From CAXXOZ01 sp963676435 (GTDB taxonomy: Bacteria; Bacillota; Clostridia; Lachnospirales; Lachnospiraceae): DNA of 64,000 nucleotides. Shown here piece by piece: positions 8,158 through 16,560 of the stretch. Within the stretch, counting starts at the first letter, position 1. Each line of letters begins with the position of its first letter. Both the position numbers and the translations under genes were made by a program. Below the pieces are notes generated by a model. That model searched no databases, was not told where the DNA came from, and saw only the letters and a list, made by a program, of their open reading frames with translations. The stretch spans positions 62,001-126,000 of the forward strand of contig CAXXOZ010000009.1 in the NCBI GenBank assembly GCA_963676435.2, read 5' to 3'.

Positions 8158-9849
8158 ATGAGCGTAAACTTAAGAGAAAAGCCATTTTATTTGAATGAAG
8201 AAGATATAAAATGGGTAGAAGAAGAAATTAAAAAAATGACAATTGATGAAAAAATCTGGCAGCTTTTTTGCCCGATAGTTTTTTCTAATGATGAAGACTA
8301 CTTAAAGGAATTTATTACTACTAAAAAAGTAGGAGGCATTCTATATAGAGAAGGAGTAGGTGGTGAAATACAAAATAGCCACAGAGTTTTACAGGAAAAC
8401 TCAAAGATTCCACTACTTACCACCTCGAATTTAGAACATGGGGGTACAGGATCTGCAGTTGAAGGTACTTTTTATAGTAAGCAGATGGGAGTAGCTGCTA
8501 CAGGAAATTCTCAAAGAGCATATGAGCTTGGCTTAATTTCAGGTAGAGAAGGAGTAGCCGTGGGTGTGAATCTTGCTTTTGCTCCAGTTATAGATATAGA
8601 TTATAATTATCGAAATCCAATAACTAACATAAGAACTTACGGTAATGATCCTGAAAAAGTATATGAATTTGCAAATAAATACGTTGAAGGTTCAAAAGAA
8701 GCAGGAATGGCTGTTACTATAAAACATTTTCCTGGAGATGGAATCGATGAAAGAGATCAGCATCTTGTAACATCTGTTAACGATTTAAGTTGTGAAGAAT
8801 GGGATCGAACTTTTGGAAAACTATATAAAAAGTTTATTGACCAGGGTGTAAGGTGCATAATGGCGGGTCATATAGCGTTGCCTGCTTATGAAGAAAAGTT
8901 TGATGGCGAAAATATTAAGGAAATAAAACCAGCTACAATATCAAAAAATATTTTAGATAATCTACTTCGTAAACAAATGGGATATAATGGTCTTATTATT
9001 ACTGACGCTACACCTATGGTTGGTTTTTGCGCTGCAATGAATAGGGAGAAAGCAGTTCCTATGTCTATTGAAAATGGATGTGATATGTTTTTGTTTAATA
9101 GAGATTTAGACGAAGACTTTATATATATGAAAAAAGGATATGAAGAAGGTATTTTATCAGAAGAAAGACTTCATGAGTCATTGCTTAGAATATTAGGCTT
9201 TAAGGCTTCTATAGGTCTTCATAATAAGCAAAAAAATGGAGAATTGGTTCCGAAATCAAGTGCTCTTGAGGTTTTAAAGTGTAAGGAACATGATGAAATG
9301 GCAAAGGGTTGTGCTCTAGAATCAGTTACCCTTGTAAAAGACACACAGCAATTATTACCTATAAGTGTTGAAAAAAATAAAAGAATACTTTTAGAAATAC
9401 TTGGTGATTTTCCTACAAATGAAAGAGTATATACACAGTTTGAAAGTTTGTTGAAAAAAGAAGGATTTGAAGTTGTAAAATATATTCCGGAAAACTTCGG
9501 TGATCATTTAGATAATGTAGAAGAAACTAAAGGAAAATATGATTTGATTATTTACGTTGGAAATATAGATAATGCGAGTAACAAAACTGTATCGAGAATA
9601 AACTGGCACACGATGTTTGGTTTAGGAAATAATATGCCTTGGTTTGTAGATGAGATACCAACATTGTTTGTTAGTGTAGGTAATCCGTATCATTTAATAG
9701 ATGTTCCTATGGTGAAAACCTTTATAAATTGTTACTGCAACACACCATACGTGATTGATTCAGTTATAGAAAAAATCATGGGAAGAAGTGAATTTGTAGG
9801 TGTAAGTCCTATTGATCCATTTTGCGGAAAAATTGATACTAAATTCTAA
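8158..9849 (+). CDS. Glycoside hydrolase family 3 protein (NagZ-type catalytic dyad)
   Basis: A 563-residue cytoplasmic GH3 protein with no signal peptide, start ATG after GTGGAGAAAAAAGT. The barrel carries 'KHFPGDG' (residues 189-195), the Asp200-His202 pair in 'DERDQH', and the nucleophile Asp283 in 'LIITDATPM'. The Asp-His dyad is the NagZ/Nag3 type of general acid/base rather than the distant Glu of ordinary beta-glucosidases. Residues about 390-563 form a second alpha/beta domain. Members of this subgroup act on beta-N-acetylglucosaminides or beta-glucosides, some by phosphorolysis. A beta-phosphoglucomutase gene in the same run makes a beta-glucoside phosphorylase worth considering. The substrate cannot be read from sequence. 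Confidence 0.82.
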   Translation: MSVNLREKPFYLNEEDIKWVEEEIKKMTIDEKIWQLFCPIVFSNDEDYLKEFITTKKVGGILYREGVGGEIQNSHRVLQENSKIPLLTTSNLEHGGTGSAVEGTFYSKQMGVAATGNSQRAYELGLISGREGVAVGVNLAFAPVIDIDYNYRNPITNIRTYGNDPEKVYEFANKYVEGSKEAGMAVTIKHFPGDGIDERDQHLVTSVNDLSCEEWDRTFGKLYKKFIDQGVRCIMAGHIALPAYEEKFDGENIKEIKPATISKNILDNLLRKQMGYNGLIITDATPMVGFCAAMNREKAVPMSIENGCDMFLFNRDLDEDFIYMKKGYEEGILSEERLHESLLRILGFKASIGLHNKQKNGELVPKSSALEVLKCKEHDEMAKGCALESVTLVKDTQQLLPISVEKNKRILLEILGDFPTNERVYTQFESLLKKEGFEVVKYIPENFGDHLDNVEETKGKYDLIIYVGNIDNASNKTVSRINWHTMFGLGNNMPWFVDEIPTLFVSVGNPYHLIDVPMVKTFINCYCNTPYVIDSVIEKIMGRSEFVGVSPIDPFCGKIDTKF

Positions 9850-9862
9850 CAAAGGAGTATGG

Positions 9863-10717
9863 ATGGAAGAATACTATAAGTTTGAAGAAGTTCAAAAAGG
9901 TTTTTATAGAATAAGTAGTCAAGAAGGTGTTTTTATGGATCTTTTTGTTGGCAAGGAAAAGGCTTTGCTTTTTGACACTGGATACGGTTATACTGACTTG
10001 AAAGAAAGTATCAGGAAAATTACAAACCTTCCTTTGGAAATTGTTAATAGCCATGGGCATTTAGATCATATAAATGGAAACTGCTTTTTTGATGAAGATG
10101 TTTATATATCAAAAAAGGATATTGAACTTTTTAAAAGCCATTCTTCAAAAGAAACAAGAATAGGATTGGTAGAAAGAGGAAAAGCTGTAAAAGATATTTT
10201 TTCGGAAGAAGTTATAAATGTCTTGCCAGAAAATTTTGATGAAAAAGCCTATATCAATAAAAAAACTATGGAACCTAAGACGATTGAGGAGGGGGATGTT
10301 TTTGATTTAGGAGGCATATCAGCTAAAGTGATAGAACTTCCAGGGCATACGAAAGGCTCTGTTGGGTTATATTTTGAAAATGAAAAAATGTTATATGTGT
10401 CTGATGCTATGAATCCTTTTGTCTGGCTATTTTTTTCAGAATCTGAAAAGTTGAATGTTTATATAAAAACTTTATATAAAGTTAAAAAAATGGATTTTGA
10501 ACAGATTTATTTTGGACATGCGAAATACCCAGGAAATAAAAAGTCTATAGATGACTTCATAGATTGTGCTGAAAATATAAACGCAAAAGAAGGTGTTTTA
10601 TTTCAACCTTTTGGCATGAAAGATTCGGGTACTTTGTATACCAGAAAGGGTTATAAGCCTTTTGAATTTGAAAAACCAGGTTTTGCAAGCATCGTTGTTG
10701 ATGAAAAGCATTTATAG
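9863..10717 (+). CDS. MBL-fold metallo-hydrolase
   Basis: A 284-residue protein with start ATG at 9863 after AAAGGAG; the frame is open further upstream but overlaps the GH3 gene. The zinc motif HxHxDH appears as 'NSHGHLDHING' near residues 65-75, with the later ligands in 'ELPGHTKGSVG' and 'LYVSDAMNP' and the terminal His in 'IYFGHAKYP'. It resembles the glyoxalase II/lactonase-like group. It lies 13 bases after the GH3 stop and 22 before the rhamnosidase, so it belongs to the same run. A lactonase or ester hydrolase role on sugar or phenolic products is possible but not shown. Confidence 0.8.
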   Translation: MEEYYKFEEVQKGFYRISSQEGVFMDLFVGKEKALLFDTGYGYTDLKESIRKITNLPLEIVNSHGHLDHINGNCFFDEDVYISKKDIELFKSHSSKETRIGLVERGKAVKDIFSEEVINVLPENFDEKAYINKKTMEPKTIEEGDVFDLGGISAKVIELPGHTKGSVGLYFENEKMLYVSDAMNPFVWLFFSESEKLNVYIKTLYKVKKMDFEQIYFGHAKYPGNKKSIDDFIDCAENINAKEGVLFQPFGMKDSGTLYTRKGYKPFEFEKPGFASIVVDEKHL

Positions 10718-10739
10718 TAAAGTTTACTAGGAGAATTTT

Positions 10740-13499
10740 ATGAGAATAATTGATTTGAAAATAAACGGAATTAAAGAACCAATAGGATTCGAATTTGATG
10801 AATTGATGTGTTCCTTCAAGGTTGTTGATACTAACTCTAAAACAATGAAAAATTGCAAAATAGAAGTTAGTATGGATGATGTAAAGAATGTTGTATATAA
10901 AAAAGAAAATAAAGATTTAAGGATGTCAGGGGAGAGTTTAGATATTAAATTAAAACCTATGACAACTTATTTTTATAAAGTTACTGTTGAAGGTGACTTA
11001 GGAGACGAAGCAACTAGTGAATACTCTTTTTTTGAAACGGGGAAAATGGATGAGTCTTGGGAAGGTGAATGGATAGGCCCAAAGGAAAAAGATAAATTTC
11101 ATCCATTGATTTTTAAAAGCTTTAATGTGGATAAGGAAGTTAAAAAAGCTAGGTTGTATATTAGTGGTCTAGGATTATACAATGCCTGTATGAATGGAGA
11201 AAAGATTGGTGAGGATGTTTTAGCACCATTTTTTGATGATTACAATACAGGGATTCAGTACCAAACGTATTCTCTTGATAATATAAAAGAAGGGGAAAAT
11301 TCTATCGAAGTAAAGCTAGGTAATGGTTGGTATAAAGGTAGACTTGGTTTTAATGGAGAAAAAGAAAATTTTGGAAATAGATTTGCTTTGATAGCAGAAA
11401 TACATATTGAATATAGTGATGATACATATGATGTCATTGTCACAGATGAATCTTGGGAATATATCGGATCAGATATTGAAGCTAGTGATATATATGATGG
11501 TGAAATATATAATAAACTTTTATGGGTAGATAAAGATAATTCGAAAAAAACTGTAGAAATTATTGATATATCAAAAAATTTACTAATTGAAAGAATAAGT
11601 ATACCAGTAATTGAAAAAGAGGATATGAAAGTTGTTGAAGTAATAAAATCTCCAAAAGGAGAAGTTATTCTTGATATGGGCCAAAATTTCACTGGATATT
11701 TATCTTTTGAATCGGGACTACCAAAAGGAACAAAGATAGTATTAGATCACGGTGAGATTCTACAAAAAGGAAGTTTCTATAATGATAATTATAGAAGTGC
11801 AAAAACTCAATATACATATGTATCAAATGGTGAAAAAGAAACCGTAAAACCTTTATTTACTTTTTTTGGATTTAGATATGTAAGGGTTACGGGATGGCCT
11901 GGAGAATTAAAAAAAGAGGACTTTATTGGTAAAGCTGTATATTCAGATTTAGAGAGAACTGGATACATTAAAACTTCTAATCAGAAAGTAAACAAATTGT
12001 ATAGCAATTGTTTATGGGGGCAGAAATCAAACTTTTTAGATATTCCAACTGACTGTCCTCAAAGAGATGAAAGACTAGGATGGACAGGTGATGCTGCTGT
12101 TTTTGCGCCAACTGCAAGTTATAATATGGACACAAGAGCATTTTTTAAAAAGTTCTTGAACAATATTGGAAGAGAACAGAGAAATCTTGATGGAGCTGTG
12201 CCTATATTTGTGCCATCTTTTGGTGCTCATATGGTTAGTAATGTATGGAGTGATATCGCCGCTTTTTTACCAGCTCTTTTATATGACTATTATGGTGATA
12301 AAAAGTTATTGAAAATACATTACCCAATTATGAGAGATTGGGTTGAATATTTAAAAAGAGAATCAATGAAATTAGATGGTGAAAATCTAATTAAAACAGG
12401 TCTTCAATTTGGTGACTGGCTTGCTCTTGATGGTGTATCAGAACAGAGCGTTAAGGGAAGGACTGATGATTACTTTATTGCTTCTGTATATTACTATGCA
12501 TCTGTTAAAAAAGTCTATGAAGCGGCAAAGAAACTTGGGGAGCTAGAAGAAGCTGCTATGTATAAAGAGCTTTATAAAAAAATAAGAGAAGACATTTTGA
12601 AAGAGTACTTTTCCCCAAATGGAAGACTTACAATCGATACCCAAACAGGTTATATTGTGGCATTAAAATTTGGTGTTTATATTGACAAGGAAAGACTTAT
12701 TGACGATTTTGAAGCAAGGATAAAAAAAGATTGTTATAGAATTACAGGTGGTTTTGTTGGTGCTACACTTATTTGTCAGGTGCTTGCCGAAAATAAATTA
12801 ACAGATATTGCTTTTAAGTATCTTTTAAATGAAAAATATCCAGGTTGGATTCACTGTGTGAACCTTGGTGCAACAACTATATGGGAGAGGTGGAATTCGG
12901 TTTTGGATGATGGAAGCATCAGTGGAACAGGAATGAATTCATTAAATCACTATGCATATGGTTCGGTGGTAGAATTTTTATATAAAAATGTAGCGGGTAT
13001 AAAAGCTGATAAAAAAGGCTTTAGAAAAGTTATTTTTGAACCATGTATTGATGGGCGATTAAAATCTATGGAGTGTGAATATGATTCAATTAGTGGAAAA
13101 TACTCCTCGGAATGGAAAGTGAATAACGATGGCAGTGTTACAGTGCGTTTTAAAGTTCCGTTTAATTGTAAAGCCGTTGTGAGATTACCTGATTGTGGGG
13201 GAGAAGAATTTGAAATATATGCAGGAGTATATGAAAAAAGCTACTTTCCAAATAAAGACTATAGATATGTTTATGACGGAAGTTCAAGACTTGAGGATTT
13301 GGCAGACAATGATGAGGCTTTGAAAATAATTAAAGAGAAATTACCAAATGCGTATGATATAATTATAGGAGGAACCCTAGAAGATAAAAATACAACATTG
13401 GATGAGCTTAAATTTCAAGGGTTTAGAGGATTTGAATACAATAAAGTCGAAGAAGTTATTGATGATGTTAAAAAAGTTATATTGAAAGAATTCAAATAG
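10740..13499 (+). CDS. Alpha-L-rhamnosidase, GH78
   Basis: A 919-residue GH78 enzyme with start ATG after CTAGGAGAA. N-terminal beta-sandwich domains (about 1-390, with 'WIGPKE', 'LYISGLGLYNACMNGEKIG' and 'ILDMGQNFTGYLS') precede the (alpha/alpha)6 barrel with the hallmark 'DCPQRDERLGWTGDA', 'FGDWLAL' and 'ATTIWERWNS', which carry the catalytic acids. A C-terminal beta domain is followed by about 60 extra residues of unknown function. It hydrolyses terminal alpha-L-rhamnose, as in rutin, naringin or quercitrin. There is no secretion signal, so the glycoside would be imported first. Its closeness to the phloroglucinol operon suggests flavonoid rhamnosides as substrates (inference). Confidence 0.93.
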   Translation: MRIIDLKINGIKEPIGFEFDELMCSFKVVDTNSKTMKNCKIEVSMDDVKNVVYKKENKDLRMSGESLDIKLKPMTTYFYKVTVEGDLGDEATSEYSFFETGKMDESWEGEWIGPKEKDKFHPLIFKSFNVDKEVKKARLYISGLGLYNACMNGEKIGEDVLAPFFDDYNTGIQYQTYSLDNIKEGENSIEVKLGNGWYKGRLGFNGEKENFGNRFALIAEIHIEYSDDTYDVIVTDESWEYIGSDIEASDIYDGEIYNKLLWVDKDNSKKTVEIIDISKNLLIERISIPVIEKEDMKVVEVIKSPKGEVILDMGQNFTGYLSFESGLPKGTKIVLDHGEILQKGSFYNDNYRSAKTQYTYVSNGEKETVKPLFTFFGFRYVRVTGWPGELKKEDFIGKAVYSDLERTGYIKTSNQKVNKLYSNCLWGQKSNFLDIPTDCPQRDERLGWTGDAAVFAPTASYNMDTRAFFKKFLNNIGREQRNLDGAVPIFVPSFGAHMVSNVWSDIAAFLPALLYDYYGDKKLLKIHYPIMRDWVEYLKRESMKLDGENLIKTGLQFGDWLALDGVSEQSVKGRTDDYFIASVYYYASVKKVYEAAKKLGELEEAAMYKELYKKIREDILKEYFSPNGRLTIDTQTGYIVALKFGVYIDKERLIDDFEARIKKDCYRITGGFVGATLICQVLAENKLTDIAFKYLLNEKYPGWIHCVNLGATTIWERWNSVLDDGSISGTGMNSLNHYAYGSVVEFLYKNVAGIKADKKGFRKVIFEPCIDGRLKSMECEYDSISGKYSSEWKVNNDGSVTVRFKVPFNCKAVVRLPDCGGEEFEIYAGVYEKSYFPNKDYRYVYDGSSRLEDLADNDEALKIIKEKLPNAYDIIIGGTLEDKNTTLDELKFQGFRGFEYNKVEEVIDDVKKVILKEFK

Positions 13500-13513
13500 G
13501 AGGAAAAGTTTAT

Positions 13514-14161
13514 ATGAATATTAAAGGAATAATTTTTGATCTTGATGGTGTTTTAGTTTTTACAGATAAATATCATTATAAAGCTTGGAAAAAAATAGCT
13601 GATAAACTAGGAGTTTATTTTGACGAAGTAATAAATGACAGGCTAAGAGGCGTGAGCCGAATGGAAAGTCTTGATATAATTCTTGAAAAATATGATGGGG
13701 AATTGTCGGAAGAAGAAAAAATTAAGTGTGCAGAAGAAAAAAATGAATATTACAAAGAATATTTAGAAGAGTTAACACCTGAAGATGTATCAGATGATGT
13801 GAGAGAGACTCTTAAGAAGCTTAAGAAAGATGGGTATTTAATTTCTATAGGTTCTTCTAGTAAAAATGCGAAGTACATTCTTGAAAAAGTCGACCTTATT
13901 AATGAATTTGATGCAATTTCAGATGGTACCAATATAGTAAAGACTAAACCAGATCCAGAAGTTTTTATAAAAGGCGCTGAATTTTTAGGATTGAAAAATG
14001 AAGAGTGTGCAGTGGTCGAAGATGCACAGGCAGGAATAGATGCGGCTATATCAGCTGGTATGCTAGCATTTGGAATTGGAAGTGCTGCTCTTTATGAAAA
14101 ATGCGATTATAAAATTGAAAAACTAGCCGATTTATATATTGGTTTGAAAGAGCATATTTAA
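13514..14161 (+). CDS. pgmB: Beta-phosphoglucomutase (HAD superfamily)
   Basis: A 215-residue HAD phosphatase-fold enzyme, start ATG after AGGAGGAAAAG. The nucleophile Asp pair is in 'IIFDLDGVLVFTDKYHYKAW'; the HYKAW segment is typical of beta-PGM. Later motifs are 'SIGSSSKNAKYIL', the Lys in 'KTKPDPEVFIK' and 'VVEDAQAGIDAA'. It converts beta-glucose 1-phosphate to glucose 6-phosphate, which normally implies a phosphorylase nearby. It is the last gene of the GH3-MBL-GH78 run and ends in a terminator. Confidence 0.9.
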   Translation: MNIKGIIFDLDGVLVFTDKYHYKAWKKIADKLGVYFDEVINDRLRGVSRMESLDIILEKYDGELSEEEKIKCAEEKNEYYKEYLEELTPEDVSDDVRETLKKLKKDGYLISIGSSSKNAKYILEKVDLINEFDAISDGTNIVKTKPDPEVFIKGAEFLGLKNEECAVVEDAQAGIDAAISAGMLAFGIGSAALYEKCDYKIEKLADLYIGLKEHI

Positions 14162-14174
14162 TGTGCTCTTTTAT
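14147..14174 (+). terminator. Terminator after pgmB
   Basis: AAAGAGCA (14147-14154) pairs with TGCTCTTT (14164-14171) across a nine-base loop, followed by TTATAAAAAA. The pgmB stop codon lies in the loop. Confidence 0.6.
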
Positions 14175-14183
14175 AAAAAAAGA

Positions 14184-14211
14184 TTGACTTTAGCACTTTA
14201 AAGTGCTATGA
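14184..14211 (+). promoter_or_regulatory. Promoter with an 18-bp palindromic operator in the spacer
   Basis: TTGACT at 14184-14189 and TATGAT at 14206-14211 are 16 bases apart. A perfect palindrome, TAGCACTTTAAAGTGCTA (14191-14208), fills the spacer and runs into the -10. This is a classic place for a dimeric repressor. Which regulator binds is unknown. Confidence 0.7.
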
Positions 14212-14252
14212 TACTCCCAATACTTTTGCTTAGAAACAGGAGGCGATATATA

Positions 14253-15440
14253 ATGATATCTAAAAAAATGCAAAAATCTATTGAAGACGGAATATCGATT
14301 AGAGATATTTTCGAAGAAGGTAAAAAACTTATTGAGCAACATGGTAAAGAAAATGTTTATGACTTTAGTATTGGTAATCCAAGTGCTCAAACACCAGCAA
14401 TAGTCAATGAGTCTATGATTGAAATCTTGAAAAACGAACCAGGATTATCCTTACATGGGTATCCGAGTAATGTAGGTTATCCGGAAGTTAGAGAATGTGT
14501 TGCAAAACACCTAAATGAAACATATTCGATGGATTATAAACTTGAAGATATAATCATGACAAGTGGAGCGGCATCTGCTATAGCAGTTATATCTAAAGCT
14601 TTGCTTGATATGGATGATGAGGTAGTTACTTTTGCTCCTTATTTTTGGGAGTATTCAAATTATGTAGGAACTTATTATGCAAAACTAATACCGGCTTTAT
14701 GTAATCAGGAAACGCTCCAACCAGATCCAGAAACATTTAGAGCGACTTTTTCTGAAAAAACGAAGATGGTGATTATAAATTCACCTAATAATCCAACAGG
14801 AGCTGTGTATACTGAAGAGTCTATAAAAATGGTTTGTGACATAATGAAAGAAAAAGAGCAGGAATATGGACACCCTATATATCTTGTTTCTGATGAGCCT
14901 TACAGATTATTAGCATATGGAGATGTTGAAGTTCCGTGGATTCCAAAATATTATAAAAACACCTTGGTTGTATATTCTTATAGTAAAGCCCTTTCTATTC
15001 CAGGTGAAAGAATTGGATACATAGCTATGACACCAGGTATTGAGGATGCGGGATCTTTGATAGCCGGATTTACTCTCGGGTTAAGATTTTTAGGATACGT
15101 TAATGCTCCAACATTACAGCAAAAAATGCTTTTGAAATGCGTGGATCAATCAGTTGATAAAAGCTTATATGAAAAAAATAGAGATTTATTATATAACAGT
15201 CTTACTGAAATTGGCTATGAATGTATAAAACCAGATGGTGCGTTTTATTTATTTGTTAGATCGCTAGAAGAAGATGATGTTGCTTTTTGTAAAAAAGCAA
15301 AAGAAGAAATGATACTTGTTGCACCTGGATCAGCTTTTTATGGACCGGGATTTGTCAGAGTTTCATATTGTGTTGGGCATGAAGTTGTTCAAAAATCAAT
15401 ACCTGCATTTAAAAAATTATTTGATAAATATAATCAATAA
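14253..15440 (+). CDS. PLP-dependent aminotransferase, class I/II
   Basis: A 395-residue fold-type I enzyme. The start is ATG at 14253 after ACAGGAGGCG. Visible motifs are 'DFSIGNPSAQTP', 'IIMTSGAASAIAVI', 'INSPNNPTGAVYTEE', 'LVSDEPYR', the PLP-binding Lys in 'YSYSKALSIPGERIGYIA' and the substrate-carboxylate Arg in 'GFVRVSYCVG'. It resembles the aspartate/aromatic aminotransferase group; the amino acid used cannot be told. It has its own palindrome-controlled promoter and is a single-gene unit closed by a terminator. Confidence 0.88.
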   Translation: MISKKMQKSIEDGISIRDIFEEGKKLIEQHGKENVYDFSIGNPSAQTPAIVNESMIEILKNEPGLSLHGYPSNVGYPEVRECVAKHLNETYSMDYKLEDIIMTSGAASAIAVISKALLDMDDEVVTFAPYFWEYSNYVGTYYAKLIPALCNQETLQPDPETFRATFSEKTKMVIINSPNNPTGAVYTEESIKMVCDIMKEKEQEYGHPIYLVSDEPYRLLAYGDVEVPWIPKYYKNTLVVYSYSKALSIPGERIGYIAMTPGIEDAGSLIAGFTLGLRFLGYVNAPTLQQKMLLKCVDQSVDKSLYEKNRDLLYNSLTEIGYECIKPDGAFYLFVRSLEEDDVAFCKKAKEEMILVAPGSAFYGPGFVRVSYCVGHEVVQKSIPAFKKLFDKYNQ

Positions 15441-15462
15441 TCATACAAAACCTTATAAAAGC

Positions 15463-15497
15463 AAAAAGACCGTATATTTAATATAACGGTTTTTTTG
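15463..15497 (+). terminator. Terminator after the aminotransferase gene
   Basis: ACCG plus TATATT pairs with AATATA plus CGGT (one bulged base), followed by TTTTTTTG at about 15490-15497. Confidence 0.75.
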
Positions 15498-15591
15498 TTT
15501 TTAGGATTTCTTGTGCTTGAGCTTGAGAATTGCTTTTTTGAACTGTATCTGTTAAAATGTTTATGGTAAAAAGAAACGGCGGTGGTAGTTG

Positions 15592-15900
15592 ATGAGTAAA
15601 CTTGTAGGCAAGTGGAATGTGTTAACGACGACACCTTTTGGGGAAGCAAAGTCGATTTGGTTTATTGAAAAAAATAATGACAAATATACTGGAACCCTTA
15701 CAAACGATGGGATTATTACTCCTTGGGAAGAAATAGTAATCGAAAACGACCATTTTGAAATGAAAGTATCTTTGCAATTACCTTTTGGATTGATAGACTT
15801 TGTCATGGTTGGAGAATATGACGAAGAAAACGACCTTTTTGAAGGAATTGCAAATATGAAAATGGGAAAATCGAGATTTAAGGGAAAAAGGGCTTTGTGA
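15592..15900 (+). CDS. Small protein of unknown function
   Basis: A 102-residue soluble protein, start ATG at 15592 after a weak GGCGGTGG site. I do not recognise a named family. Its alternating beta pattern ('KLVGKWNVLTTTPFGEA', 'NKYTGTLTND'-like turns, 'FEMKVSLQLPFGLIDFVMVGEYDEENDLFEGIANMK') looks like a small calycin/lipocalin-like barrel. It lies alone between the aminotransferase terminator and the phloroglucinol operon, on the same strand. A link to that operon is possible but unsupported. Confidence 0.6.
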   Translation: MSKLVGKWNVLTTTPFGEAKSIWFIEKNNDKYTGTLTNDGIITPWEEIVIENDHFEMKVSLQLPFGLIDFVMVGEYDEENDLFEGIANMKMGKSRFKGKRAL

Positions 15901-16065
15901 AATAAAAAGAAACAAAAAAATGGGAATATAAATGAATAATTCAAAAAAATATGGCGGGAAAAGTTGGTTTTTTTTAGCTGTTTTTTTAGTTTGGTTTTAT
16001 AAACAAAACATTCTGCCAAAATGATAAAATATTGTTCGCAAAACCAATGATTTTTTTGTGTTTTA

Positions 16066-16095
16066 TTGTTAAATTAATAGTACTGAGGTTAAAAT
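16066..16095 (+). promoter_or_regulatory. Candidate promoter of the phloroglucinol-type operon
   Basis: TTGTTA at 16066-16071, an 18-base spacer and TAAAAT at 16090-16095. The 275-base gap before the operon is very AT-rich, so this is a best guess. Upstream, GTTTT and AAAAC flank ATAAAC at about 15991-16006 as a small inverted repeat. Confidence 0.4.
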
Positions 16096-16121
16096 TTGCA
16101 CATATAAAATAACGGAGAAAA

Positions 16122-16148
16122 ATGTGCTTATTACCAAATAAATTCTAA
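16122..16148 (+). CDS. Possible leader peptide (8 residues) before the cupin gene
   Basis: ATG with GGAG four bases upstream encodes MCLLPNKF and a stop, 27 bases before the cupin start. GCACAT (16098-16103) can pair with ATGTGC at its start codon, which would hide the ribosome site. No amino-acid run hints at classical attenuation, so this is tentative. Confidence 0.25.
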   Translation: MCLLPNKF

Positions 16149-16175
16149 TTAATAATAGAAAGGAGAAGAAGTAAG

Positions 16176-16526
16176 ATGATTAAAAAAACTATTACAGAAG
16201 CAACTGCTTACGAAGCGCCAGGACACAATAAGTGTGTTTGCATGCGTTACCACGGAAAAGAGGAAACAGGAGCATCAAAATTTTGGGTAGGAGTTACTAC
16301 ATTTTTACCAGGTGGTGGAGCAGATTATGCTTACAATGATAACCCACTTGAAAAAGTATACTACGTTTTAGAGGGTGAAATGACAATAACAGATGATGCT
16401 GGAAAAGAATATGTTGTTCATGCAGATGAAACAATTTCTTTCCCACCAAATGAAGGAAGATATTTAGAAAATAAGAGTAAATATCCTGCTAGGATGTTGG
16501 TTGTTATAAATTATCCGGAAGCTTAA
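16176..16526 (+). CDS. Cupin-domain protein, first gene of the phloroglucinol-type operon
   Basis: A 116-residue single-domain cupin, start ATG after AAAGGAGAAG. The barrel shows 'GVTTFLPGGGADYAYNDNPLEKVYYVLEGEMTI' (first cupin motif, with Asp/Asn in place of the usual His pair) and 'FPPNEGRYLENKSKYPARMLVVI' (second motif, also without the His). With the metal ligands poorly kept, it may bind a small molecule rather than act as a metal dioxygenase, which would not suit an anaerobe anyway. Its operon place suggests a role with phloroglucinol or a related ring intermediate, as isomerase, sensor or carrier. The function is unknown. Confidence 0.75.
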   Translation: MIKKTITEATAYEAPGHNKCVCMRYHGKEETGASKFWVGVTTFLPGGGADYAYNDNPLEKVYYVLEGEMTITDDAGKEYVVHADETISFPPNEGRYLENKSKYPARMLVVINYPEA

Positions 16527-16560
16527 TTATGTAATCAAATTTAAGGAGGAATAGAAGGAA

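Noticed and set aside
15945..15975. TGGCGGGAAAAGTTGG as a sigma-54 promoter ahead of the aromatic operon.
   Set aside because: The spacing between TGGC and TTGG is off by one, the second element lacks GC, and no sigma-54 activator gene is present in the window.
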